15,392 bases of DNA from Thermodesulfobacteriota bacterium (GCA_039028315.1 JBCCIH010000027.1:1-15392); one strand, 5' to 3'; counted from the first letter of the stretch, positions 5,266 to 13,397 are shown. The notes: generated by a model from the letters alone, not told the origin. Translations and numbers: made by a program.

Positions 5266-7278
5266 ATGATTCAGCTTAAAGATATTTCCCTTTCATTTGG
5301 TTCTCGTGATATTTTCAGAAATCTGTCCTGGCATATAAAGGATGGTAAGCGAATAGGTCTGTTTGGACCAAACGGGGTAGGAAAGACTACACTTTTGAAT
5401 ATGTTGGCCGGTCTTTACTCGCCCGATTCTGGCGCACTTCAAATTCCTCCGACCTATGTAATAGGTTATCTGCCCCAAGAAGTAGAAGAAAACGAAACTG
5501 ATAAAACTGTATTAGATGAATCTCTAAGTGTGTTCAGCGACGTGCTTGATTTAGAAAAAGAATCAGAGCAGATATCAAAGGAGCTTGAAGCATTTACTGA
5601 TCATTCTTGTGATGAATATAAAAAGACCCTCTTAAGACTTGATGCAATTCACAACGAGCTAAAAACTAAAGACTCCCATAACCTGCAGTATCAAACAGAA
5701 AAACTCTTAGTCGGCCTTGGGTTTGAAACCGATGATCTGAAAAGGCCTTTAAATACTTTTTCAGGGGGCTGGAGAATGAGGGTCGCACTGGCAAAGCTTC
5801 TTCTTCAAAACCCGAATATCTTGCTGCTGGATGAGCCCACAAATCATCTAGACATAGAAAGCATTGATTGGCTCGAGGAGTATTTAAAACAGTTTCCCGG
5901 CACTGTGATATTGGTTTCTCACGATCAATACTTTCTAGACCGCATGACAACTACAATTGCGGAGCTTAGTATGGGTCAGATCACCGAGTATACAGGCAAC
6001 TACTCTTCATACCTTCTTGAGCGTCAGTCGCGCCGTGATATACAGCGATCAGCCTATTTAAACCAGCAGAGAAAAATCAAAGAGACAGAGCGTTTTATTG
6101 AGCGCTTTCGCTACAAAAACACTAAGGCAACCCAGGTTCAGAGCAGAGTGAAAATGCTCGAAAAGCTAGAGCGCATAGAAGAGCCTGAGTCAGACGGCGC
6201 TTCAATTAAATTTAAATTCCCTGATCCGGTGCAGTCCGGCAAAAAAGTACTAGAGCTAAGTGAGTTCTCTAAGTCCTATGAAAATAAAGACGGCTCAGAG
6301 CTTAAGGTTTTTGTTGGGGCTTCGGGGCTATCAATCTCAAGGGGAGACAAAATTGCTCTTATTGGAAAAAACGGCGCAGGAAAAAGCACATTAGCTAGAA
6401 TGCTTTTGGGCACTGAGCCTTTTGAAGGTGATAGGACGCTTGGGCATAACGCAGAACTAACATATTTCGCCCAGCATCAGGCGGAGTCTCTTAACCCTAA
6501 AAATACCATCATAGAAGAGCTTAAATCTGCGGGCCATACTCAGAACGAAACTGAAGTCAGAACATTATTAGGAGCGTTTTTGTTTAGGGCCGATGATGTT
6601 TTTAAACCTATCAGTGTGCTGTCAGGCGGGGAGAAAAGTAGAATTGCACTTGCGAAAACTCTTTTATCACCAAAGAATTTTATGATACTTGATGAGCCCA
6701 CAAACCATCTGGATATACAATCACGCTCTGTGCTCATTGACTCGCTAAAAGATTACAATGGAACATTTGTCGTAGTTAGCCACGACCGCTATTTCCTTGA
6801 TCAAATTGCAAACAAAGTCTGGTATGCAGAGGACCAGGGAATCGTAACATATCCCGGCACTTACTCTGAGTTTCACTACCATCAAACCATGCGAGATCAA
6901 AAAGAGTTGTCGAATCAACAACCTACCGCACAAATACTAGAGCATGAGCAGCAGGCTCCTGCAGATAAAAGACAACAGGCTGAGAGAAGAAACAAGCTTT
7001 ACAAAGAGCTCACGGAAAAAGGCATAGAAAATATGGAGAACTGGCAAGAGCTTAGTCTAAAACAGCTACAGAGTGCTCTCAGTGATCTAGAAACAAAAAT
7101 CCACAGCTTTGAGGATAGAAAGACTGAGCTTGAAGAGTTTTTGGCCGATCCGTCTAATTTCCAGGACAAGACCCGCGCCGATGAAGCAGCCCAGGAGTAC
7201 ACTCAAGTAAACGATTCACTTAAGAGATCCTATGATAGATGGGAGCTTATTACAGCCCACTTAGAAAGTGTCTCATAA
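5266..7278 (+). CDS. ABC-F family ATPase (ribosome-associated, Uup/YheS-like)
   Basis: This 670-residue cytoplasmic protein has two ABC ATPase domains and no membrane segments, as in ABC-F translation factors that act at the ribosomal E site. Domain 1 has Walker A GPNGVGKTT (34-42), signature FSGGW (165-169), Walker B LLLDEP with catalytic Glu190, and switch His219. The interdomain linker (about 252-310) contains the charged RFRYKNTKATQVQSR helix typical of the ABC_tran_Xtn region. Domain 2 has Walker A GKNGAGKST (367-375), LSGGE (452-456), ILDEP with Glu477, and His506. A C-terminal coiled coil (about 565-668) recalls the Uup-type C-terminal domain. The order and spacing are complete, with no sign of decay. 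Shine-Dalgarno support is weak (AAGG 14 bases away). Subfamily and drug-resistance role cannot be set from sequence alone. The end is 6 bases from htpX. Confidence 0.93.
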   Translation: MIQLKDISLSFGSRDIFRNLSWHIKDGKRIGLFGPNGVGKTTLLNMLAGLYSPDSGALQIPPTYVIGYLPQEVEENETDKTVLDESLSVFSDVLDLEKESEQISKELEAFTDHSCDEYKKTLLRLDAIHNELKTKDSHNLQYQTEKLLVGLGFETDDLKRPLNTFSGGWRMRVALAKLLLQNPNILLLDEPTNHLDIESIDWLEEYLKQFPGTVILVSHDQYFLDRMTTTIAELSMGQITEYTGNYSSYLLERQSRRDIQRSAYLNQQRKIKETERFIERFRYKNTKATQVQSRVKMLEKLERIEEPESDGASIKFKFPDPVQSGKKVLELSEFSKSYENKDGSELKVFVGASGLSISRGDKIALIGKNGAGKSTLARMLLGTEPFEGDRTLGHNAELTYFAQHQAESLNPKNTIIEELKSAGHTQNETEVRTLLGAFLFRADDVFKPISVLSGGEKSRIALAKTLLSPKNFMILDEPTNHLDIQSRSVLIDSLKDYNGTFVVVSHDRYFLDQIANKVWYAEDQGIVTYPGTYSEFHYHQTMRDQKELSNQQPTAQILEHEQQAPADKRQQAERRNKLYKELTEKGIENMENWQELSLKQLQSALSDLETKIHSFEDRKTELEEFLADPSNFQDKTRADEAAQEYTQVNDSLKRSYDRWELITAHLESVS

Positions 7279-7284
7279 GATCTA

Positions 7285-8133
7285 CTAATAACTAACACCG
7301 CCGACCATGGCTTCGAGCCTTTTAATGCGCTCTTCCATTGGAGGATGGGTGCTAAATAGAGAAGCTAAACCCTTTCCTGAAAGAGGGCTTGCGATAAGCA
7401 TATGTGAGGTGCTGTCCGCAGTCTGCTCACTTACCTGAAGCGGAATACGCTGTGAGGCCATGCCAAGTTTTCTAAGAGCATCGGCAAGATACATCGGGTT
7501 TCCGCATATCTCAGCTCCGCCCTTATCAGCGCCGTACTCTCTTGTCCTTGATATAGTCATCCTAATCACTGTTGCTGCAAGTGGGGCAAGAATGACCATT
7601 GCGATTACAGCTATAGGGTTTCCACCTCTGTCCCTGCCTCCGCCAAAGAACATGGCAAAGTAAGCCAGATATGTGATAGCAGTTGCGATTGTGGCCGCAA
7701 TAGAGCCGATTAGGATATCTCTATTTTTAATATGAGCGAGCTCATGTGCCAAGACTCCCTTTAGCTCTTCACGGCTTAAGAGTCTCATAATACCCTGAGT
7801 CACTGCGACAGCAGCGTTGTTATAGTCCCTGCCGGTTGCAAAAGCGTTTGGCTGCTCCTGTGGGGTGATATACACCTTAGGCATAGGAAGACCTGCGTTC
7901 TGAGCAAGCTCTTGAACATCTCCATATAGCTCGGGCGCGTCTTCATAAGTGACTTCTTTACCTTTGTACATAGCTAGAACAATTTTGTCGCTCCACCAGT
8001 AGCTGGCAAAGTTCATAACTACAGCTATTACAAGTGCTATAGTGGCTCCGTTAGCGCCTCCAACGTAGCCGCCGATTCCAATTAGTAGTCCTGAAAGTGC
8101 TGCGAGTAATAATAAGCTTTTTAACGTATTCAT
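7285..8133 (-). CDS. htpX: HtpX, membrane zinc metalloprotease (M48)
   Basis: This 282-residue inner-membrane protease degrades misfolded membrane proteins. It has two N-terminal helices (about 5-22 and 30-48), the zinc site HELAH at 130-134, two further helices (about 141-163 and 173-192), and the EYGAD segment at 199-203 that supplies the third zinc ligand (Glu199). The C-terminal block SHMLIASPL...FSTHPPMEERI is characteristic of HtpX. Length matches the family. The start is fixed by AGGAG 6 bases upstream on the minus strand. An inverted repeat over the predicted promoter suggests regulation. The gene converges with the ABC-F gene. Confidence 0.95.
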   Translation of the reverse strand: MNTLKSLLLLAALSGLLIGIGGYVGGANGATIALVIAVVMNFASYWWSDKIVLAMYKGKEVTYEDAPELYGDVQELAQNAGLPMPKVYITPQEQPNAFATGRDYNNAAVAVTQGIMRLLSREELKGVLAHELAHIKNRDILIGSIAATIATAITYLAYFAMFFGGGRDRGGNPIAVIAMVILAPLAATVIRMTISRTREYGADKGGAEICGNPMYLADALRKLGMASQRIPLQVSEQTADSTSHMLIASPLSGKGLASLFSTHPPMEERIKRLEAMVGGVSY

Positions 8134-8153
8134 TATATTCTCCTGGTTGTTCT

Positions 8154-8181
8154 CTCAAATAGATAATATCTATAATTTGAG
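8154..8181. repeat. Inverted repeat over the htpX promoter, possible operator
   Basis: CTCAAAT (8154-8160) and ATTTGAG (8175-8181) are perfect inverted copies separated by 14 bases. A second nested inverted repeat, ATAGATA-A-TATCTAT, covers 8159-8173. The outer repeat overlaps the predicted -10 and transcript start of htpX, a common place for a repressor. It does not match the CIRCE element. Confidence 0.5.
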
Positions 8182-8193
8182 TACTATAATCAA
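8165..8193 (-). promoter_or_regulatory. Candidate htpX promoter
   Basis: On the minus strand, TTGATT (8193-8188) and GATATT (8170-8165) are 17 bases apart and would start the transcript near 8158, about 25 bases before the ATG. The -10 element falls inside the inverted repeat at 8154-8181. Confidence 0.35.
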
Positions 8194-8236
8194 GATAATG
8201 CTAAGGGGCGAGATTTCAAGTAAGATTTAGCAGGAT

Positions 8237-8242
8237 TATACT
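8237..8242 (+). promoter_or_regulatory. Candidate -10 element for the membrane protein-purC pair
   Basis: TATACT followed by AA lies 21 bases before the ATG at 8264. The -35 region is weak (TTTCAA at 8214-8219). The same TTATACTAA string precedes phoH twice. Confidence 0.4.
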
Positions 8243-8263
8243 AAATATTAAGGGTATAAAATT

Positions 8264-8593
8264 ATGGATATGGGAATTTTGTGGTCGTTAATCGGCTCAT
8301 TTACCAATGTTTTTATTCTAACTAGAATTGCACATTATTTTCTGAAAAGAACTAGAATGGACGATAGGAAAAGAGCCTTTGTGGTCTTTTTTATAGTCGC
8401 TGTGCTCGATTTAATCGGGCTTATGATCTTCTTTAAAGAAATAAAATTAGCTTTTCAGGGATGGTTTTTCTATTATCTACCGTTTTTGGTTATGTGGCTT
8501 CTTAAAGATCTTATGGAAGCGTCTAGAAAAAAGAAGCAGCTCGAGACCCAAGCTTCTCAAGAAAATACCAGTCAGACGGGACAGTTGAAATGA
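8264..8593 (+). CDS. Small three-helix membrane protein, unknown function
   Basis: I do not recognise this 109-residue protein. Three hydrophobic segments are visible (about 5-27, 38-58 and 66-82), separated by short basic loops. A charged, Lys- and Gln-rich cytoplasmic tail follows (about 83-109). By the positive-inside rule the basic loop at 28-37 and the tail would both face the cytoplasm, which is hard to satisfy with three full helices, so one segment may be re-entrant. AGGG 9 bases upstream supports the ATG at 8264. Its TGA overlaps the purC start (ATGA), so the two genes are probably translationally coupled. Nothing in it suggests a purine function. Confidence 0.7.
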   Translation: MDMGILWSLIGSFTNVFILTRIAHYFLKRTRMDDRKRAFVVFFIVAVLDLIGLMIFFKEIKLAFQGWFFYYLPFLVMWLLKDLMEASRKKKQLETQASQENTSQTGQLK

Positions 8594-9486
8594 ATCAGAA
8601 TGACGTAGTTATGGAAACAAATTTTATTGAAGCAGGCGAGCCCAAAAGAGGAAAAGTGAGAGATATATATGATCTAGGTGATAGCCTTTTATTAGTTGTA
8701 AGCGACAGAATTTCAGCATATGACGTAATCATGAATGAAGGTATTCCCGGCAAAGGTGTTGTGTTAAATCAGATCTCTAAATACTGGTTTGACCAGACTA
8801 CTGATATTATAAAAAATCACCTTATTTCAACCGGCATCTCAGATTACCCGCACATGTTCCACAAATATGACCATATTCTTGAAGGAAGAAGCATGCTAGT
8901 TAAAAAAACAAAGCCCCTAGCCATTGAATGCGTTGTGAGAGGCTACGTGGCAGGATCTGGTTGGAAGGAGTATCAAGAAAGCCGGAGCATATGCGGCATA
9001 GAACTTCCTGATGGTATTTTAGAGTCCGGTAAATTAGATGAGCCGATCTTTACGCCCGCAACTAAGGCGGAGTTAGGTGATCACGATGAGAACATTACAT
9101 TTGAGAGAGCTGCGCAAATAGTTGGTCAGGACATAGCTGAGCGAGTAAGAAATATCAGCATAGCGCTTTACATAAAAGCAAGAAATATTGCAGATGATAA
9201 AGGGATTATAATTGCCGATACTAAATTTGAATTTGGAATCGATGAGAACGATGAACTGATTTTAATAGATGAAGCTCTTACCCCTGATTCTTCAAGATTT
9301 TGGCCCAAAGATGAATATGAACCTGGGCGCTCTCAAAAGAGTTATGATAAACAGTTTGTAAGAGATTTCTTAACTTCTACAGGGTGGGATAAGACTCCTC
9401 CTCCTCCAACCCTTCCGCAGGACGTAATACAAGCTACCTCTGAGAAATACAAAGAGGCCTTTTACAAATTGGCAAAAGATTTATAG
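8590..9486 (+). CDS. purC: SAICAR synthetase (PurC)
   Basis: PurC joins aspartate to CAIR using ATP to form SAICAR in purine synthesis. This 298-residue protein has the ordered family motifs: GKVRDIYDLGD (21-31), SDRISAYD (38-45), ECVVRGYVAGSGWKEY (113-128), DHDENIT (164-170), DTKFEFG (210-216) and DEALTPDSSRFWP (227-239). At nearly 300 residues it belongs to the longer form, like the yeast enzyme, rather than the roughly 240-residue form of Bacillus. The start overlaps the preceding stop as ATGA. The GGG nearby is a poor Shine-Dalgarno site, so translation may depend on the upstream gene. No other purine genes adjoin it; purA lies about 4.4 kb downstream on the other strand. Confidence 0.95.
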   Translation: MNQNDVVMETNFIEAGEPKRGKVRDIYDLGDSLLLVVSDRISAYDVIMNEGIPGKGVVLNQISKYWFDQTTDIIKNHLISTGISDYPHMFHKYDHILEGRSMLVKKTKPLAIECVVRGYVAGSGWKEYQESRSICGIELPDGILESGKLDEPIFTPATKAELGDHDENITFERAAQIVGQDIAERVRNISIALYIKARNIADDKGIIIADTKFEFGIDENDELILIDEALTPDSSRFWPKDEYEPGRSQKSYDKQFVRDFLTSTGWDKTPPPPTLPQDVIQATSEKYKEAFYKLAKDL

Positions 9487-9513
9487 AGATTTTTCAATTT
9501 GCCGATCAACACT

Positions 9514-9542
9514 TTGATTTCCTTAGGTATATTTATTATTTA
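9514..9542 (+). promoter_or_regulatory. Candidate promoter of the FG-GAP lipoprotein gene
   Basis: TTGATT (9514-9519) and TATTTA (9537-9542) are 17 bases apart, in the 105-base gap after purC. The match is moderate. A strong GGAGGG at 9583-9588 then serves the ATG at 9592. Confidence 0.35.
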
Positions 9543-9591
9543 AGGGTGGAAGAAAAAAGACTAATAGGGGTGTTTATTTTTTGGAGGGAAT

Positions 9592-11256
9592 ATGACTACA
9601 AACAAGTTATTCATAAATTGTAATAGATCTTTAAGTTTTGTTTTTATGTTAACAGTTTTGAGTTTTGCACTAATTGGCGGTTGCGGCGGATCTGGAAACA
9701 ACTCCGGCGATAATGGCGATAATAATGGCGGAAATAATAACTCATTAACCTTTACTGATATAACTTTACAAGCTGGATTAAATTATTCTCATGGATTTGT
9801 AACCTCTGGTCCGGTCTCAGAGCCTCAACTTATATCAGGCGGAGTTGCGGCAGGGGATTACGATAATGATGGATGGGTAGATATATATGTTGTTAGAGGT
9901 CCTGCTGGTCCTAACTTGCTTTTTAAAAACAATGGCAACGGCACATTTAGTGAAGTAGGCCAAGCTGCGGGGGTTGATGTAGATAATGAAATTGGTTCAG
10001 GACCTACATTTGCAGATTTTAGCGGCGATGGCTATTTAGATCTGTTTATTGGTGGAATTTTCCCGACAAAACCACGCTTGTTCTTAAATGATGGGGATGG
10101 AACGTTCACTGATATATCTGCCGGAAAAGCATTAACTTCACTTTCAAGTATCAATACATTTTCTGCTGCTTTCGGCGATTACGACCTTGATAACGATCTT
10201 GATCTACTCATAACACATTGGAACGGACAGAGCCAAAATGAGTCTACGGAGCATTTGTGGAGAAATAATGGGGACAACACTTTCTCTGATGTAAGCTTAG
10301 AAGCAGGTATTAGTGCCACATATGATACTGTGAGTGAATTTACTTTCACTCCCAATTTCGCCGATATTAATAACAACGGCTACCCAGATATTCTCATGGG
10401 ATCCGATTTTCTTACCAGCCAAATATTCATAAATCAGAAAGATGGTACTTTTGTAAATACAACAGATACAAATGTAATAACTGATGAAAATGGCATGGGT
10501 GCGTCGGTGGGCGATTATGATAACGACGGAGACTTGGATTGGTTTGTGTCCAGTATTTACGACCCCAATATGATAGCTGAGCTTAACTGGGGTATTTCCG
10601 GAAACCGCTTATACCGCAACAAAGGTGACGGCACTTTTGAAGATGTCACTCTTTCAGCCGGTGTTGAGCATGGTTTTTGGGGATGGGCCAGCTGTATGTA
10701 CGATTTAGACAACGACGGTAATATGGATATTGTTCACGTAAATGGATTTAGAAGTCCTTTTGACCCGGATACAACAGTGGAGTTCGATCAAGACCCTTCA
10801 AGAATTTTTATGTCGAACGGAAATGGAACTTTTACAGAAAAAGCTGCCCAACTTGGTTTTAATGATACAGATCAGGGAAGAGGAATTGTGTGCTTTGATT
10901 TCGATAGGGATGGAGACGTTGATATCTTTGTTGCTAATAATAATCAGCCGCCAAGTCTATATAGAAATGATGGCGGAAACGAAAACAGTTTTCTAAAAAT
11001 TAGTTTAAATGGAATATCTATGAATACTGAAGGCATAGGGGCTAGGGTGGAAGTAACCACGGGAAATACTGTTCAAATGAGGGAGCTTAGTGCCGGAAGC
11101 AATTTTGTTTCCCAAAACCCGGTGATTGCTCATTTCGGATTGGCTCAAAGACAGATTGCCGATGAGGTAAAAGTAAGCTGGCCTGACGGTAACACAACAA
11201 CCCTGCAGAATGTGCCTGTAAATCAGTTTATGACTATAGATCATCCTGATTTATAG
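9592..11256 (+). CDS. Lipoprotein with seven FG-GAP repeats and ASPIC/UnbV domain
   Basis: This 554-residue exported lipoprotein has lipobox LIGGC with Cys at 31, then a flexible Gly/Asn/Asp linker (32-50). Seven repeats follow, each with a calcium-loop-like D-x-D-x-D/N-G segment ahead of a D-hydrophobic strand, at about 89, 142, 196, 258, 308, 371 and 436. Between them recur FxNNGNGTFxD-type segments. Seven such units should close into an integrin-like beta-propeller, each blade binding Ca2+. The C-terminal segment (about 481-548), with GIGARVEV, an HFGL and VSWPDG, is the ASPIC/UnbV domain found at the end of these proteins. It probably sits at the cell surface and may bind polysaccharide or protein, but the ligand is not known. 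A good Shine-Dalgarno site supports the start. The next gene follows after 35 bases. Confidence 0.9.
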   Translation: MTTNKLFINCNRSLSFVFMLTVLSFALIGGCGGSGNNSGDNGDNNGGNNNSLTFTDITLQAGLNYSHGFVTSGPVSEPQLISGGVAAGDYDNDGWVDIYVVRGPAGPNLLFKNNGNGTFSEVGQAAGVDVDNEIGSGPTFADFSGDGYLDLFIGGIFPTKPRLFLNDGDGTFTDISAGKALTSLSSINTFSAAFGDYDLDNDLDLLITHWNGQSQNESTEHLWRNNGDNTFSDVSLEAGISATYDTVSEFTFTPNFADINNNGYPDILMGSDFLTSQIFINQKDGTFVNTTDTNVITDENGMGASVGDYDNDGDLDWFVSSIYDPNMIAELNWGISGNRLYRNKGDGTFEDVTLSAGVEHGFWGWASCMYDLDNDGNMDIVHVNGFRSPFDPDTTVEFDQDPSRIFMSNGNGTFTEKAAQLGFNDTDQGRGIVCFDFDRDGDVDIFVANNNQPPSLYRNDGGNENSFLKISLNGISMNTEGIGARVEVTTGNTVQMRELSAGSNFVSQNPVIAHFGLAQRQIADEVKVSWPDGNTTTLQNVPVNQFMTIDHPDL

Positions 11257-11291
11257 ACTCATAATAAATTTTAGATCATACTTGTGTTCAA

Positions 11292-12110
11292 ATGAAAACT
11301 ATAAGCATTTTAGGCTGTGGGTGGCTTGGTCTGCCTTTGGCTGAAAAACTTATCCAATTAGGCCATAGTGTTAAGGGCTCAACGAGGTCTAGCACCGATC
11401 TGCCACGACTGGGACAAAAAGGCATTATCCCCTTTTCAATAAATCTTGATCCCACCATCATAGCAGAGAATGCTGATTCATTTTTTGATACTGAAATATT
11501 AATTATAAACTTTCCGCCCCAAAGACGAGAAGATATCGTGAAGTATCATGAGATGCAGGCAATATCACTTATAGAGAGCATCAAAAAATCAGCGATTGAA
11601 AAAGTAATCTTTGTAAGCTCGACATCGGTCTATCCAGATCTAAATAGAGAAGTATCGGAAGATGACACGCATGGGCCTACAAAAGAATCGGGAAAAGCGC
11701 TTATCAAATTTGAATCCTTACTTAAAGAGTGCTCTGAGTTCAAAACTACAATACTCAGATTCGCTGGGCTTATAGGATATAATCGCAACCCCGGCAGGTT
11801 TTTGGCAGGCAAGAAAGAAGTAGTAAATGCAGATGCTCCTGTAAACCTGATCCACAGGGATGATTGTGTAAATATAATAGTTGAAATTATTGATAAAGAC
11901 CTATGGGGCGAGACCTTAAATGCCTGCTCAGATGTGCATCCACTTAGAAAAGACTACTATATAAGCGCGGCCAATAAATTAGGCCTCGCACCTCCTGAAT
12001 TCAAAAATACTGAGCACTTAAGCTTTAAAATCATAAATAGCGATAAGCTAAAAAAACTGCTAAATTATCAATTTATCCATCCCGATCCTACAAAAATTGA
12101 CTTTAACTAG
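11292..12110 (+). CDS. YeeZ-like NAD(P)-binding SDR/epimerase-fold protein
   Basis: This 272-residue cytoplasmic protein has a Rossmann fold. It begins with ILGCGWLG (6-13), a dinucleotide-binding loop in which a Trp follows the second Gly. It also has a VSSTSVYP segment (108-115) as in extended short-chain dehydrogenases, and NLIHRDDCV (185-193). The GCGWLG start and overall plan fit the YeeZ group. The expected catalytic Tyr-x3-Lys is not intact: the place reads ESGK (132-135), with Ser in the Tyr neighbourhood. Activity as a classical oxidoreductase or epimerase is therefore doubtful. No clear Shine-Dalgarno site precedes the ATG. The gap to the upstream lipoprotein gene is short, so they may share a transcript. 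Substrate unknown. Confidence 0.8.
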   Translation: MKTISILGCGWLGLPLAEKLIQLGHSVKGSTRSSTDLPRLGQKGIIPFSINLDPTIIAENADSFFDTEILIINFPPQRREDIVKYHEMQAISLIESIKKSAIEKVIFVSSTSVYPDLNREVSEDDTHGPTKESGKALIKFESLLKECSEFKTTILRFAGLIGYNRNPGRFLAGKKEVVNADAPVNLIHRDDCVNIIVEIIDKDLWGETLNACSDVHPLRKDYYISAANKLGLAPPEFKNTEHLSFKIINSDKLKKLLNYQFIHPDPTKIDFN

Positions 12111-12148
12111 TCTAATATGCTTTCTGAGGAAAATAACTTAGATAAAGT

Positions 12149-12176
12149 TTGGATTTAAATCGGGTTCTGTTATACT
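12149..12176 (+). promoter_or_regulatory. Upstream phoH promoter with extended -10
   Basis: TGT precedes TATACT (12171-12176) as an extended -10, with TTGGAT 16 bases upstream. A transcript from here would carry a leader of about 208 bases before phoH. Confidence 0.5.
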
Positions 12177-12319
12177 AACCATATCGGTTTCAGTTGATAG
12201 TGGTAAATAAAAATCATAATGAAATTAGATAACAACACCTACAAAATCGTTTTCGTAACCTTCCGGGTGAGATAATTTCTATAACCTTGAACTATATGAG
12301 TGTTTTTTATCAAAAGTTT

Positions 12320-12325
12320 TATACT
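12320..12325 (+). promoter_or_regulatory. Second -10-like element near phoH
   Basis: A second TATACT followed by AA lies about 65 bases before the phoH ATG. No good -35 is present at the normal distance. It could be a second start site. Confidence 0.3.
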
Positions 12326-12390
12326 AAACCTGCAAATAAATTGAATTTTACAATTGTATGATTATTTAAAGGGGGGAGTTTTATACACAT

Positions 12391-13362
12391 ATGCATAATA
12401 CTATGAGTCTAGAAAACGGGGTTAATAAAGATCTGCATTTTGAGGATAACTCAATTGTAAGGGAGCTCTACGGCCAGCAGAATGAGAATCTAAATGTTAT
12501 CGAGAACCTTTATGGTATAAGAATTCATTCCAGAGGCGGTAAGCTCAGCCTTCAGGGCAGTGATGACGAGGTAGAGTCTGCATATAGATTTTTAAAAGAG
12601 ATTTATAGCCTTATGGAAAAGGGCTATTCTTTAGACCCAGGTGATCTAGAGCTTGCCTCTAGAATTGTGGATGAAAAAAGGATTGAGCTTGAAGATATAT
12701 TTTTAGACACCGTATGCGTTTCAACTAGAAAAAAAATAATTGCTCCAAAGAGCATTACTCAAAAACTATATATAGAATCAATCAGAAGACACGATATCGT
12801 ATTTGGAGTTGGTCCTGCGGGTACTGGTAAGACCTATCTCGCAATGTCTATGGCAGTGTCGGCGTTTGTAAATAAAGAGGTAAACCGCATTATCTTAACC
12901 CGGCCCGCGGTTGAAGCGGGTGAGAAGCTAGGGTTTTTACCAGGTGACCTTTCTCAAAAAGTGGATCCTTATTTAAGACCGCTTTTAGATGCTCTCTACG
13001 ATATGATGGACTATGACAAAGCTTCAAGGCTGATTGATAAAAATGCAATTGAGATTGCTCCTCTTGCATTTATGAGAGGAAGAACCTTAAATGACGCCTT
13101 TGTCGTCTTAGATGAAGCGCAAAATACAACACCGATGCAGATGAAGATGTTTTTAACAAGGCTTGGTTTTAATTCAAAAGCTGTCATAACTGGCGATACA
13201 ACTCAAATAGATCTTGGAAGCGGTGAGAAATCAGGGCTCCTTGAAGCTGAGAAGCTAATTAAAGACATAGATGGTGTTTCATTTGTCTATTTTTCTAAAA
13301 ATGATGTTGTTCGTCACCCCCTTGTAAGGCAGATTATTGACGCGTATGAGAAAAACGCCTAA
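12391..13362 (+). CDS. PhoH family ATPase (PhoH/YbeZ-like)
   Basis: This 323-residue cytoplasmic P-loop ATPase shows Walker A GPAGTGKT (141-148), the block ILTRPAVEAGEKLGFLPGDL (168-187), Walker B VVLDEAQN (238-245), and ITGDTTQIDL (266-275), all typical of PhoH/YbeZ proteins. The N-terminal part (about 15-75) looks like a KH-type RNA-binding region, as in other full-length family members of about 320-350 residues. These proteins are linked to RNA handling and often pair with the YbeY endoribonuclease; here no ybeY follows. The ATG at 12391 has GGGGGGAG 12 bases upstream, which is rather far; a second ATG at 12403 is farther still. The transcript may have a long leader. Family is certain, exact role inferred. 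Confidence 0.93.
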   Translation: MHNTMSLENGVNKDLHFEDNSIVRELYGQQNENLNVIENLYGIRIHSRGGKLSLQGSDDEVESAYRFLKEIYSLMEKGYSLDPGDLELASRIVDEKRIELEDIFLDTVCVSTRKKIIAPKSITQKLYIESIRRHDIVFGVGPAGTGKTYLAMSMAVSAFVNKEVNRIILTRPAVEAGEKLGFLPGDLSQKVDPYLRPLLDALYDMMDYDKASRLIDKNAIEIAPLAFMRGRTLNDAFVVLDEAQNTTPMQMKMFLTRLGFNSKAVITGDTTQIDLGSGEKSGLLEAEKLIKDIDGVSFVYFSKNDVVRHPLVRQIIDAYEKNA

Positions 13363-13397
13363 CTATTATGTATAATTTCTAGGAGTGTCACATTGCC

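Larger units (their letters stand above)
12111..12390 (+). other. Gene-free leader region before phoH
   Basis: These 280 bases are the longest stretch without a recognised gene. They contain two TATACT -10-like elements (12171-12176 and 12320-12325) and a purine-rich GGGGGGAG (12371-12378). I find no tRNA, intrinsic terminator or riboswitch that I can name. An 18-codon ATG frame at 12219-12275 lacks a ribosome site and is not called a gene. Confidence 0.6.

Noticed and set aside
5293..7202. Several minus-strand open frames inside the ABC-F gene
   Set aside because: They lack ribosome sites and family motifs, and they lie opposite a complete, well-conserved gene.
8154..8181. A CIRCE heat-shock operator
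   Set aside because: CIRCE has TTAGCACTC and GAGTGCTAA arms 9 bases apart; these arms and the 14-base spacing differ.
10742..10996. An 84-residue + strand frame inside the FG-GAP lipoprotein gene
   Set aside because: It is a shifted frame within strongly conserved repeats and shows no domain of its own.
12219..12275. An 18-codon ATG frame in the phoH leader as a possible leader peptide
   Set aside because: It has no Shine-Dalgarno site and no run of a regulatory amino acid, and an open frame of this length is expected by chance.
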